DNA of 64,000 nt from Atherinomorus stipes (taxonomy: Eukaryota > Chordata > Actinopteri > Atheriniformes > Atherinidae). Under the pieces are notes generated by a model, which was not told the DNA's origin, did no database searches, and worked only from the letters and a program-made list of their open reading frames with translations. The DNA lies in contig JALJCO010010455.1 in assembly GCA_023101725.1 (NCBI GenBank), forward strand, positions 172,309 through 236,308, in the 5' to 3' direction. A program made the translations under genes and the position numbers. Each line of letters starts with the position of its first letter. Within the stretch, counting starts at the first letter, position 1. Below are positions 22,310 to 32,739 of this stretch, in pieces.

Positions 22310-23786
22310 AACTTTTGTAGAATTTACTTTTCATGTCAAATTGATTTTTACGAGGCCGAAAAATCCTTTTTGTCAGTGTACAGACCGGACTCCAGCTTCT
22401 CAGATTTACACTGCTGAACACTTTATAAATAATCCACGTTATGTCGGTTCAGAAATGTGATTTTCAGAGATGTTACAAGTAAAACCTGAAAAAGATCAAA
22501 GTGAAATCACAGATTTCAGCGCTTTTGTCCCCAAATGAAGCAGTCATTTCCACTAAAGGATGCCGCTACAGGGCTGAACTTCCTCTTAAAATTCCTGAAT
22601 ATTTACCGTTGTGTTCAGTAGGCGACTCATTCTTTGTTCCCCACACACATTCAGAGTCAATCCTACACTTTTCCAGGCAAATAAACACAAAGAGCTTTGA
22701 TTCATGCAGAGTTCACAGTGCTCTCACAGCGTTTTCAGGCCCACAAACGTCCAACATTCAGCAAGTTTTAGAGTTCTTCACATTCCTCGTCACTCTCATG
22801 AATGAAACAACTTTTCCAACTCTTATTAAAACTGCTTGTAATTACTTACATAAAAAAATCTTCCAGTTTAATGAATCATCACTGAGCATGAAGAAAAGCA
22901 ACAGATCTGAGAATCTAATGACCCAATAAGAGCTGAAACCAAAAGCATACTCACTTTTAATCAACATGCTTTTTTCAGGTTTCCATGTCAGCCCTGAGAC
23001 CGGATCCAGAATCAGACAGAAACCAGGTTTGTGAGGATGTAAATCCAAAGAGAAAAGTCATAAATCCAGAGTTGGAGCGGAGCGGTGAAGTCCAGCAGTG
23101 CTGCTCATGTTGGACATGGTGTTAATGAAGTCATTGTTGAAGATTTCCCCTTTCCCCCACCACTCCCCTTCCTCCGGCCCGGGCCGGACCATTTGAGCAC
23201 CAGAGGCGGGGAGGGCTTCCTAAAAATACCCCAAAGGGAGCATTTCAGCAGACGTGAGGAGGACGAGGACACAGATTGTTTTGAAACTGAGACGGGGAGG
23301 AAGTCAGGGATCGGCCGGGTGAATTTGGGAGATAAAATCAGTGAAAGCTAAATATGGCCGACCCTCCTGAAAGAAATGATGAATCCCAGGCGAGCCGGTT
23401 TCACCGAAGCCAGGGGTCTGAAATAGGCACTTTTCATGTTTCCTCTTTAAGTACTGTGATTCAAAATGTCAGGAGCTCCACTTTGCAGGAGAAAAGGTCC
23501 AGCACAAATCAATATTTCCCTCCTCAGGCCTTGCATAATGGTGAAATTACAAACAGGAACAAGCAAGATGAACTTCTCGCCTCTTTTTTGTATTTTTCCC
23601 ACCAGCTCGGGTCTCTGGTGCCGTTACGTTGGACGGAGGAGGGCTCAGAACCAGCCGACACCCGTACTGAGGTGGATAAAGACCTGCTGATGTCCTGATA
23701 GTCTGAACAAGGTTTCATCTCTCAATCCAACGCATACGACTGGCTTCATTAGCCGTCCATGTAACACATAGGCCCTGATTTACTAA
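22310..23786. other. Non-coding stretch with a GC-rich segment
   Basis: 23140-23230 is GC-rich (CCCCTTCCTCCGGCCCGGGC). Open frames of up to 142 codons (22501-22929) have no recognised motif, signal or repeat. I see no splice-bounded exon that I can assign to the dlc1-like gene. Confidence 0.35.
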
Positions 23787-25045
23787 GTCCAGAGTCCGGC
23801 TGCTGAACTGGTCTGCCTGCGGTCCAGAGTCCGGCTGCTGAACTGGTCTGCCTGCGGACCTGAGTCCGGCTGCTGAACTGGTCCGCCTGTAGTCCAGAGT
23901 CCGGCTGCTGAACTGGTCTGACTGCAGTCCAGAGTCCGGCTGCTGAACTGGTCTGCCTGCGGTCCAGAGTCCGACTGCTGAACTGGTCTGCCTGCGGTCC
24001 AGAGTCCGGCTGCTGAACTGGTCCGCCTGTGGACCTGAGTCCGGCTGCTGAACTGGTCCACCTGTAGTCCAGAGTCCGGCTGCTGAACTGGTCTGCCTGC
24101 GGTCCAGAGTCCGGCTGCTGAACTGGTCTGCCTGCGGTCCAGAGTCCGGCTGCTGAACTGGTCCGCCTGCGGTCCAGAGTCCGGCTGCTGAACTGGTCCG
24201 CCTGCGGTCCAGAGACCGGCTGCTGAACTGGTCCGCCTGTAGTCCAGAGTCCGGCTGCTGAACTGGTCTGCCTGCGGTCCAGAGACCGGCTGCTGAACTG
24301 GTCTGCCTGCGGTCCAGAGTCCGGCTGCTGAACTGGTCCGCCTGCGGTCCAGAGACCGGCTGCTGAACTGGTCTGCCTGCGGTCCAGAGTCCGGCTGCTG
24401 AACTGGTCTGCCTGCGGTCCAGAGACCGGCTGCTGAACTGGTCCGCCTGCAGACCTGAGTCCGGCTGCTGAACTGGTCCGCCTGCGGTCCTGAGTCCGGC
24501 TGCTGAACTGGTCCGCCTGCGATCCAGAGTCCGGCTGCTGAACTGGTCCGCCTGCGGTCCAGAGTCCGGCTGCTGAACTGGTCTGCCTGCGGTCCAGAGT
24601 CCGGCTGCTGAACTGGTCCGCCTGCGGTCCAGAGTCCGGCTGCTGAACTGGTCCGCCTGCGGTCCAGAGTCCGGCTGCTGAACTGGTCCGCCTGCGGTCC
24701 AGAGTCCGGCTGCTGAACTGGTCTGCCTGCGGTCCAGAGACCGGCTGCTGAACTGGTCCGCCTGCAATCCAGAGACCGGCTGCTGAACTGGTCCGCCTGT
24801 GGACCTGAGTCCGGCTGCTGAACTGGTCCGCCTGCAGACCTGAGACCGGCTGCTGAACTGGTCCGCCTGCGGTCCAGAGTCCGGCTGCTGAACTGGTCTG
24901 CCTGCGGTCCAGAGACCGGCTGCTGAACTGGTCTGCCTGCGGTCCAGAGTCCGGCTGCTGAACTGGTCTGCCTGCGGTCCAGAGTCCGGCTGCTGAACTG
25001 GTCTGCCTGCGGTCCAGAGACCGGATGCTGAACTGGTCTGCCTGC
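23787..25045. repeat. 35-bp minisatellite, 36 copies
   Basis: Unit GTCCAGAGTCCGGCTGCTGA plus ACTGGTCTGCCTGCG, 35 bp, 36 copies in 1,259 bp, very homogeneous. Variant positions are few: AGT/AGA before CCGG, TCTG/TCCG, GTCCAGAG/GACCTGAG and GGT/AGT/GAT. Because 35 is not a multiple of 3 and the unit lacks stops on the minus strand, long minus-strand frames (up to 465 codons, 23715-25112) run through it with a 35-residue period. This is a property of the repeat, not evidence for a protein. Confidence 0.97.
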
Positions 25046-25138
25046 ACAAGGGGCACGCTTCTGGAAAAAGCTGAAACTTTAAATAGAATTTACCTGGAAA
25101 TATATTTATCACAAGTTTACAAGCGTTTCTTTGAAGTA

Positions 25139-26015
25139 GAGATGTCCAGTAATTGGCCTACCAATATTATCGGCCGATATTGGTATTAAAATGTGATATC
25201 GGAAAATATCTATCGGTTTTTATCCTACTGATACTCTACTAATGAGATCTTGCAAGATTTTGTTAGTAAATCTTGTGTTCCATGAGTGGCGGTCCAGCAT
25301 GTATAAAAGTCCCCGTTATTGTGGAAGGACTTTATTACCCAGCATTCCTTTCAAAGTCATATGAGTACGGTGCAACAAAAAATATCGTTTCTACAAAAAA
25401 TATTCGTGAAATTTACAGGGAAAAACTGACAGCTCATCACCCTATAAATTACGGTGGCAATGTATAAATTAGGGATGTCTGATATCATCGACCGATATTA
25501 GAATTAAAATGTGCTATCAGAAAATATCAGTATCGGGTTTTTCAGACCGATATGTTTTTGCAAATGAAATCTAGCGAGATCTCCTTGTTACGTCACCAAA
25601 TCTCAGAGATCTTGTTCCATTAACATTGACCCAACATGTAGAAAAGTCCCTGTTATCCTGAAAGAACTTCATTTCCCAGCATTCCTTTCAGAGTCATGTG
25701 ACTACGGTGCAGCTGCTGCTGCTACAGACTGACTTGCTTTGAAGCTGCTGATAATATGTCTGGTTTGAAGTTGTTGGTTAAGTTACCAAGTTGTCAGAAA
25801 CATTAGAATTAGCCACATATTGGCTAATACCTGCTAGTATCTGATATCTGGCAGCCAGATGTCCAAAATGTCCTTTGGATGAGTTAAGGAGATATTTGGA
25901 AACTTTGCTCTTGGAGCAAAATATAGTTGTATCTGTCAAAATATGAGAGATACGACCTCACAGTAACAGGACAATATCGGTATATCAGATATCGGTAAAA
26001 AGTATTGAAAAGTAT
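25139..26015. repeat. hAT-like fragments, two adjoining copies
   Basis: Two copies of the family at 13027-14240 follow each other: starts at 25139 (GAGATGTCCAGTAATTGGCC) and 25470 (GGGATGTCTGATATCATCG). Shared body words include CATTTCCCAGCATTCCTTTC, GTGACTACGGTGCAGCTGCT, CTAATACCTGCTAGTATCTG and AATATCGGTATATCAGATAT. The 34-bp satellite unit is present about once (25838-25870). The first copy appears truncated by the second. Confidence 0.6.
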
Positions 26016-26032
26016 AAAAAGAGTATAGTCAG

Positions 26033-26229
26033 TCATTTTCTGTACCGCTTATCCAGTTCGGGGTCGCGGGGGTTGCTGGAGTCTATCCCAGCTATTATCA
26101 GGCGAGAGGCGGGTACACCTGGACAGGTCGCCAGTCTGTCGCAGGACCAACAGACAGACAACCATTAACACCCACATTCATACCTGGGAATAATTTAGAG
26201 TAACCAATTAACCTAACATGCATGTCTTT
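26033..26229 (-). repeat. SINE/L2-type tail, minus orientation
   Basis: Complement of the tail at 9290-10172: CATTTTCTGTACCGCTTATC, GGTTGCTGGAGTCTATCC, GACAGGTCGCCAGTCTGTCG and AACATGCATGTCTTTGGACG. The tRNA-like head is missing. Confidence 0.75.
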
Positions 26230-26745
26230 GGACGGTGGGGAAAAAAAGCGTTTATAAAACTTTAAAAACATAAATAAATAAATAAAATACAAATAGAAAT
26301 ATATTTGATATAATATGTATATAAGTATGTAAAGTCCCAGCATTTGTGTTCATGAGTTTTACAAATGAGTTTTTTTTCTTTCTGGTGGTTTTCCTTTAAA
26401 GCAACCTTTACCGATGTTGCATTGCAGCACAATTTTTTTTAATAGGGTAAAATGTTGTGGATGAGGTAATGGAACTCTAAAATACAAGACAGACCCACCA
26501 TTAATCAAAATAAAATATTATTCCAATCTCTAAATATTTAATGAAAACTCCAACCAATCCTTGAAGTGGGGTGCACCCCTAGGATTGGCCGAGGGACCTG
26601 CCTGTCAGACCTTTGCTTCTGCATTGGGAGGCAGAGGGAATTGGGGGGGGGGGGGGTCTTAGGAGTGAGGCGGGACTGTTTATATTCAAATAATCTTGCT
26701 GTGCTTTCTGAAATGCAAGATTGGTAAGGGTTGCTTTAAAGGTAT
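26230..26745. other. Non-coding stretch
   Basis: A+T-rich left part. A 14-base G-run at 26643-26656 is the only notable feature. Confidence 0.35.
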
Positions 26746-26748
26746 CAT

Positions 26749-27249
26749 TGTACGATTGTCCTCAAAATTATTCATACTCTCCAGTTAAAGAAAAGGCTAA
26801 ATTCACAATAGTAATTCGAAGAAACTAAAGAAACTAATAATAAATGAAAATTGATAAGATTATAATTTACTGAAACAAAATGTTGCTTTTGAATTGTGGT
26901 TGAAAATAACAATAAAAAGAACCAAACAAAGAAAACTGTCCTGGACACATTAGGACCTAACAGTGGTACAGCATACCTGTCTACAGGTGTAGACGTCTTT
27001 TTAAACGTTACAGAAAATTGCAGTGATTGCCTCAAAGTGTTGCTCAACTAAATTTTAGCTCCGGAGCCCCGTCATGCTTGTTAACTTGTTTTATTTTTTG
27101 TTTTCAACATTTCTGTTGAACCACAGTTGAAAATCAATGTCATGATTTTCATAGAATCATTTATTACTTTTGTAAATGTCAACTCATTTAACGGACTGCT
27201 GATCTTCTCCCAGTTGGAAGGTATGAATAATTTTGAGGACGACTGTATT
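26749..27249. mobile_element. Mariner-like MITE (TCCTCAAAATTATTCATAC ends)
   Basis: Left end GTACGATTGTCCTCAAAATT then ATTCATAC pairs with the right end GTATGAATAATTTTGAGGAC then GACTGTA. Length about 500 bp, with no transposase. A second full copy is at 40302-40800 and a fragment at 27995-28125; shared body words include AATTGGAGG/AGAAAAGG and TATTTCACTAAATTaaaATT. Confidence 0.75.
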
Positions 27250-27479
27250 TAAAGGAAAACTTTGCAGTCTGCAACCCAAACTAAAATGAAAGCTTCGTTG
27301 TGAGCTGCTGCCGTCGGAACGAGGACTGAAGCAACATCTCGGACTCGAACTCTTTGAACAAAAGCCTCTTTCTGACTTCGTCTCTGTTCCATACGGCTGC
27401 GTTTCCTTTTCCCAAGCCAGAGCCTCTCAGGCGACAGAGGAGGAAGAATCCAACAATGCTCCCAGCGGATGGGAGTTTC

Positions 27480-27545
27480 TCTTCACGTGTGCAGTGTGTG
27501 CATACGTGTGCATACGTGTGAGCGTGAGTGTGTGTGTGTGTGCTG
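27480..27545. repeat. TG-rich microsatellite
   Basis: GTGTGCATACGTGTG duplication followed by (TG)n, in a TG-rich stretch that continues imperfectly to 27695. The open frame through it (27528-27764) is Cys/Val-rich and repeat-driven. Confidence 0.7.
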
Positions 27546-27785
27546 GTGTTGGAGGGAGGCTGCTGCTGTGTGAGGATTTGTTTACTGTCACGAGCTGCAC
27601 ATTCACGGCTGCTTGCGTGTGCTCGCTGGGGTGTGTATGGCTTTGAGTTTACTTTGTGTGGCTGTGTGTGTTTGTGTGTGTTCGTGTGTGTCCGGGATCC
27701 AGCCTCGGAGGCTTCGGTCCTGGTATTTCCGATGCAGCGGGGCAGGAAGTGGCCTGCTCTCTGAAACCATGCCCTCCTTCTAAAT

Positions 27786-27900
27786 CAGGGGTTCTCAACC
27801 TTTTTCATGATGGGGCCCAATTTTTCAGTCCAAACTGGTCCACTGTATGATCTCATTTTAGGTTTATTTATTTAATAACTAAAGCAAATCCACCTGCCTT
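27786..27900 (+). repeat. hAT left terminus fragment (CAGGGGTTCTCAACC)
   Basis: CAGGGGTTCTCAACCTTTTT then CATGATGGGGCCC is the standard left end of a vertebrate Charlie-type hAT family. No matching right end was located; a candidate inner piece lies at 28390-28500 (TTCTCAAATTTTTGGGGTGC). Confidence 0.6.
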
Positions 27901-27994
27901 TAACAGACTGGACCTCGTAAAATGTGGTGTGATAATCATAACAGAATATAAAAATATATTATATTGTTACAAACACCCCGAGATACTTGAACTC

Positions 27995-28125
27995 CTCCAC
28001 CTCCAATTAAAGAAAAGGGCGAAATTCAGAATAGTGATCCAAATAACAAGAAACTAATAATAAATAAAAATTTACAAAATTACAATTTAGTGAAACAAAT
28101 TATTGCTTTTGAATTGTGTTTTTAA
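27995..28125. repeat. Mariner-like MITE fragment
   Basis: Body sequence AATTAAAGAAAAGGGCGAAA then AATAATAAATAAAAATTTAC, and TGAAACAAATTATTGCTTTT, match the element at 26749-27249. Both ends are lost. Confidence 0.65.
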
Positions 28126-28555
28126 AAAAAATCCTAAGTCCAGAAGTCCCAAGTTTCTTCTTGGTGTAACTTATAAAAATCTAACCCTAACCACCCGACT
28201 ACACCACACGCATCTGTTTGCAAGCCACAGATAGTCACTCTTCGAAATTAACAAACAGACAAACAAACAAAAAAAAAAACTAACTTCTGCTTGAGACTTG
28301 CTGTATGGATTGGATGTTTGGTGGCGCCCTTGTCAGCCATTGTAACTGCAGTTAGGTACTCTTAGTTACTGCTGCTATCTGGAATATGCCAGGTGGGCGG
28401 GGTCAAACCATTTTTGAGGGGTGGGGGTTGATGGATTTTTGTTGAGTCCAGTTACATGTATTTATAAGAAAAGTTCTCAAATTTTTGGGGTGCTGGGATT
28501 CATTTTAAGGGTCCTTCACACCCCCCAAAATATGGTAAAACTGCCTTTGGTGTAG

Positions 28556-28650
28556 AAATAACATCTTTCTTGTTTTACATTTCTCAATTTCAAGTGGACA
28601 AAAACAAAACAAAGCAGGATGAGGGTAAAGGTGGTAAAGAAGCTCAAAAT
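28556..28650. repeat. Dispersed repeat, also at 12640-12727
   Basis: CTTGTTTTACATTTCTCAA and GGACAAAAACAAAACAAAGC match the block at 12640-12727. It precedes the Tc1 element at 28752. Confidence 0.5.
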
Positions 28651-28751
28651 ACAAGAAGAAGCTTAGAAAGTTGGGAATCCTGGAGAACTGGTCCTGAAGA
28701 CTACATGAAGCTTCTCTAAGAGGATCCAATTAAGCTGCTCCAGACCAAATA

Positions 28752-30366
28752 CAGTTGTGTGAAAATTTGTTTGCCCCCTTCCTGATTTCTTTTTTTTTTT
28801 TTTTTTTGCATTTTTGTCACACTTATATGTTTCAGATCATCAAACAAATGTAAATATTAGTCAAACATAACACAACATGAAGTTTTTAAACGAAGATTTT
28901 TATTAGTAAGGGGAAGGAAAAAAACAAAAAACCTTTGATGGCCCTGTGTGAAAAAGTGATTCCCCCCCATTAAAACAAACTGTGGTTTATCACATCTTTG
29001 AAAAGGTGAGTTTAATTTCTCATCCAGGCCTGATTACTGCCACACCGGCTCTCAATCAAGAAATCACTTAAATAGGACCTGCCTGACAAAGTGAAGTAGA
29101 CCAAAAGATCCTCAAAAGTTAGACATCATGCTGCCATCCAAAGAAATTCAGGAACAAATGAGAAACAAAGTCATTGAGATCTATCAGTCTGGAAAAGGTT
29201 CCAAAGCCATTTCTAAAGCTTTGGGACTCCAGAGAACCACAGTGAGAACCATTATCCACAAATGGTGAAAACATGGAACAGTGGTGAACCTTCCCAGGAG
29301 GGGCCGGCCGACCAAAATGACCCCAAGAGCACAGCGACGACTCATCCAAGAGGTCACAAAAGACCCCAGAACAACATCCAAGAACTGCAGGCCTCACTTG
29401 CCTCAATGAAGGTCAGTGTTCATGACTCCCCCATCAGAAAGAGACTGGGGGGCAAAAATGGCTGCATGGCAGAGTTCCAAGACCAAAACCACTGCTGAGC
29501 AAAAAGAACATAAAGGCTCGTCTCAGTTTAGCCAGAAAGCATCTTGATGATCCCCAAGACTTCTGGGAAAATACTCTGTGGACTGACGAGACAAAAGTGG
29601 AACTTTCTGGAAGGTGGAGGTCCCATTACATCTGGCGTAAAAGTAACACGGCATTTCAGAAAAGGAACATCATAGCAACAGTAAAATATGGTGGTGGTAG
29701 TGTGATGGTCTGGGGCTGTTTTGCTGCTTCAGGACCTGGAAGACTTGCTGTGGTAAATGGAACCATGAATTCTGCTTCTACCAAAAATCCTGAAGGAGAA
29801 TGTCCGGCCATCTGTTGGTGACCTCAAGCTGAAGCGCACTTGGGTTCTGCAGCAGAACAATGATCCAGAACACACCAGCAAGTCCACCTCTGAATGGCTT
29901 AAGAACAACAACATAAAGACTTTGGAGTGGCCTAGTCAAAGCCCCCACCTGAATCCCATTGAGATGCTGTGGCATGAGCTTAAAAAGGCGGTTCATGCTG
30001 GAAAAGCCTCCAATGTGGCTGAATTACAACAATTCTGCAAAGATGAGTGGAACAAAATTCCTCCACAGCGCTGTAGAAGACTCACTGCCAGTTATCACAA
30101 ACGCTTGATGCAGTTGTTGCTGCTAAGGTGGAACAACCAGTTATTAGGTTTAGGGGGCAATCACTTTTTCACACAGGACCATGCGGGTTTGGATTTTTTT
30201 TCCTCCCTTACTGATAAAAACCTTAATTTAAAAACTGCATTTTGTGTTTACTTGTGTTATCTTTGTCTAATATTTTAATTTTTTGATGATCTGAAACATT
30301 TAAGTGTGACAAACATGCAAAAACATACAAAATCAGGAAGGGGGCAAACACATTTTCACACAACTG
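28752..30366 (+). mobile_element. Full-length Tc1-like transposon with IR/DR-style ends
   Basis: TA dinucleotides flank the element (28750-28751 and 30367-30368). Outer ends CAGTTGTGTGAAAATTTGTT and the complement of ACACATTTTCACACAACTG are inverted repeats that continue through GCCCCCTTCCTGATTT. A second inner pair (GTGTGAAAAAGTGATTCCCC near 28948 and GGGGCAATCACTTTTTCACA near 30157) gives the IR/DR layout known from Sleeping Beauty-type elements. Total 1,615 bp. The ends look much better preserved than the coding region. Confidence 0.9.
29128..30155 (+). pseudogene. Tc1-like transposase pseudogene
   Basis: Begins MLPSKEIQEQMRNKVIEIYQ then SGKGSKAISKALGLQRTTVR, the N-terminal helix-turn-helix, and meets a TGA stop near 29266. 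Later pieces in other frames: LPRRGRPTKMTPRAQR (GRPR-like motif), WTDETKVEL (first catalytic Asp), KYGGGSVMVWGCF, QQNNDPEHTSKS (the second catalytic Asp position reads QNND, changed from QDND), EWPSQSPHLNPIEMLWHELK (catalytic Glu) and the C-terminal CKDEWNKIPPQRCRRL. Several stops and frameshifts make it inactive. Confidence 0.9.
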
Positions 30367-30369
30367 TAT

Positions 30370-31205
30370 TCACTTTTAGTCTCTGGAGAGCTCAACCAAG
30401 TGTTTATGTGCACATGTGTGTTGGTACCATCCAGAAATGGTGAGTAAAAATAAGTTATACTTTAAAATATTAAAGGATTCACATACCTCAGATAGGCTTA
30501 ATGAGCATTATGTAAAGTCTTTTGGCAAAGGGGATATAACAGATGCTCAGTTAAATGTAAAAGCTTTAGTTTTAAGCTGGCGCAGACTGTTGTAAATAAA
30601 GAAATCTCTGCTCGGTGAGTCATGAATTTTTGTGACAAACATCTGCTCCATGGCTCTGAATCAAAATGATGCCATTTTTTCTTCCACTAAGCTAGTCTGA
30701 TGTAATTTTCACTTCACAGAATCTCATTCTGTTTCCCTACTAGTCACATAACGTTGTGAAGATTGCTGCCATTAATACTGGTTAAAGATAGAAAAATAAA
30801 TCCCGATTTGGTTCCTGTTAGGTGGGGGACACTCACTGTACGTATTAATTAACTTGGCAGGGGCAGATCTCATCGCTTTCCTGCCAGTTTATCAGGAAAT
30901 CTGATTAGACATGCGCTTCATTAGCGCTTAGCAGTGATCTGAGAGTGTGAAGTGATGCTTGTCTCTGCCAGAAAACAGTGTTTGATCTCTTCACACAGTG
31001 ATTCTTTAATCGGTGGCATCTTCTACTTATGCAACATAACGTGTTTTAATTTTACAAGTGTGGAAATTAAAGAAAGTTACAAGGAAACTTGGGCTTTTCT
31101 TAGAAATATACACTTGGTCACATGCATTGTGATGGAAACCGGTTTGCATTTGCAGGTTTTTAACGGCACAGACTTCTGAAGTACAGAAAAGTGCAATTTT
31201 GCTGT
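30370..31205. other. Non-coding stretch
   Basis: No recognised gene or repeat. Confidence 0.35.
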
Positions 31206-31406
31206 CTTTGGTGTAGGGAAGCATGATGTAATTGGCCCCCTATCACGATCGGCCTATATCGGCGTTGAAACAGAGTATCGGACATTGGCCACTCCACCGA
31301 TATTCAACTGATATATAACTGATCAGCCCGCTGTTTCTAAAGTCTATAAAAAAAAAAAAAAAAAAACTTAAAAAACTAATGTTTTACAGACTTTAAAACT
31401 TCTAAA

Positions 31407-32572
31407 GACTAGGGTTGGAAAAATACACTGAAATATCACTATTTTCATATGCTGATGTCATTAACATTAAAAAACATGGTATCGATCTATTTTACTAATG
31501 AAATGTTGCGATATTTCATCATTCTGTTATGAAATGTCAGGAGAATTGACAAAATTTCATATTTTCATATGCTGATATCATAATGACATTCAAAAACGCG
31601 GGATTGATCTGTTTTACGAATGAAATTTTGCAATATAGGGGATTATCAAGCTTAAAGGAAGTTCCGGATTTTACACTTCTTTTTAGGCCAAAAAATAAAG
31701 ACAGTCCTTCCTTCTCTGTTTTACTGTATAAATCAAATAAAATACAAACAAAATTAAATTTTATTCTAGACTTAAAGATAATAGATAAAAGCTGGATCGA
31801 AGGATAGATTGTCGCGGGGAGGGGCAGAACTTTATAATAAAAAATGATTTTGCCGGGGGGGGCGGAACGCGAATCAGATTAGAATAGCGAATAAGGGAAT
31901 AAGTATAATGTGTCATAAAAAACACACAAATAAAAAGGCGGTCCCACTCCGTGGAAAAACAGGACGGGAAAAAAAAGGAGAGAGAAGAGGAGGTTTTTAG
32001 TCAGAAATTAGGCAGGTTATGGGGAAAAATAACGAAAAACACGGAAGGCCGGCAAAAAAAGCCGATTAAAAAAAGTTCGTCCTCATCGGCAAACCTGGTA
32101 ATTCTCCTCTTCACAACATTCCTTCAGAGGAGAAATTTGGATGGTAATCATTAAATATAAAAGTAGGGGGGATAGGATAGACAGAGCAGCTATAGGGGAG
32201 AAGAACAACAAAACCGAAACTCTCCTGAGTCCAGTGCCTGGAAAGGGGGAAAGGATGATTTTGGTTGAAAGTAACGGAAGGGAGGGAGGGGGGGGAGGGG
32301 AAAAGGCTTTTTGTTCACTGCCGGAAATTTTTCAAATAAAATTATAGAATAAACTTATGGGGCGAGGGGAGGGGTATGGAGGGGGTTTATTTCATCGTTC
32401 TGTTATGAAATCTCTCGAGAATTCACGAAATATCACAAGATTTTGTAACAGAACAATGAACTTTCGTGATATTTTGTAAGTAGATCAATACCGTGTTTTT
32501 AAATGTCAAATTGATATCGGTATGTGAAGATATCGTGATATTTCAGTGTATCATATTTTTCCCACACCTGTT
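31407..32572. mobile_element. 'ACACTGAAATAT' MITE, middle shell of the nest
   Basis: Left end CTAGGGTTGGAAAAATACAC then TGAAATATCACTATT; right end ATATCGTGATATTTCAGTGT then ATCATATTTTTCCCACACC. These match the palindromic MITE at 16487-16736. The inside shows an extra direct repeat of TCATATTTTCATATGCTGAT (31438-31455 and 31558-31577). It is itself interrupted at 31636. Confidence 0.75.
31636..32388 (-). mobile_element. TA foldback element copy, inner shell, abnormal sequence
   Basis: The left side TAGGGGATTATCAAGCTT matches the ends of the foldback element at 38235-38996; further matches are AAAAGCTGGATC and AGAACTTTATAATAAAA. The length (about 753 bp) matches the 762-bp intact copy. However, the sequence between matches is full of G- and A-runs (GGAGGGAGGGGGGGGAGGGG near 32277, AAAAAAAAGGAGAGAG near 31970), unlike the clean copy. 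It may be strongly diverged or badly base-called. Confidence 0.6.
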
Positions 32573-32739
32573 TTTCAAAGCTTCAGAAATGGATAACGAA
32601 ACTGCCATTTGCAATGACTGCTTATTTTTCAGCTTTAACATTGGTATCGATATCAGTTATCGGCCAGGTGAGTTTTAAAATATCGGCATATCGGATATCG
32701 GCCAAAATTCCAATATCGTGCATCCCTACTTTGGTGTCA

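Larger units (their letters stand above)
31214..32728. mobile_element. hAT-like element, outer shell of a triple nest
   Basis: A perfect 8-bp target duplication CTTTGGTG flanks it (31206-31213 and 32729-32736). Ends are TAGGGAAGCATGATGTAATTGG-type at the left and (complement) TAGGGATGCACGATATTGGA at the right, with TATCGGCC subterminal words on both sides. It is interrupted by the MITE at 31407-32572. Removing the insert leaves a short hAT-like element of about 350 bp with no coding capacity. Confidence 0.85.

Noticed and set aside
23040..23150. Minus-strand stretch reading EIFNNDFINTMSNMSSTAGL as a possible exon
   Set aside because: It ends in a stop shortly after, has no clear splice borders, and matches no family I know.
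23715..25112. A 465-codon and a 435-codon overlapping minus-strand open frame
   Set aside because: Both run through the 35-bp satellite. The period is not a multiple of 3 and the unit has no stop on this strand, so all three frames are open by construction; flanking sequence shows no coding signal.
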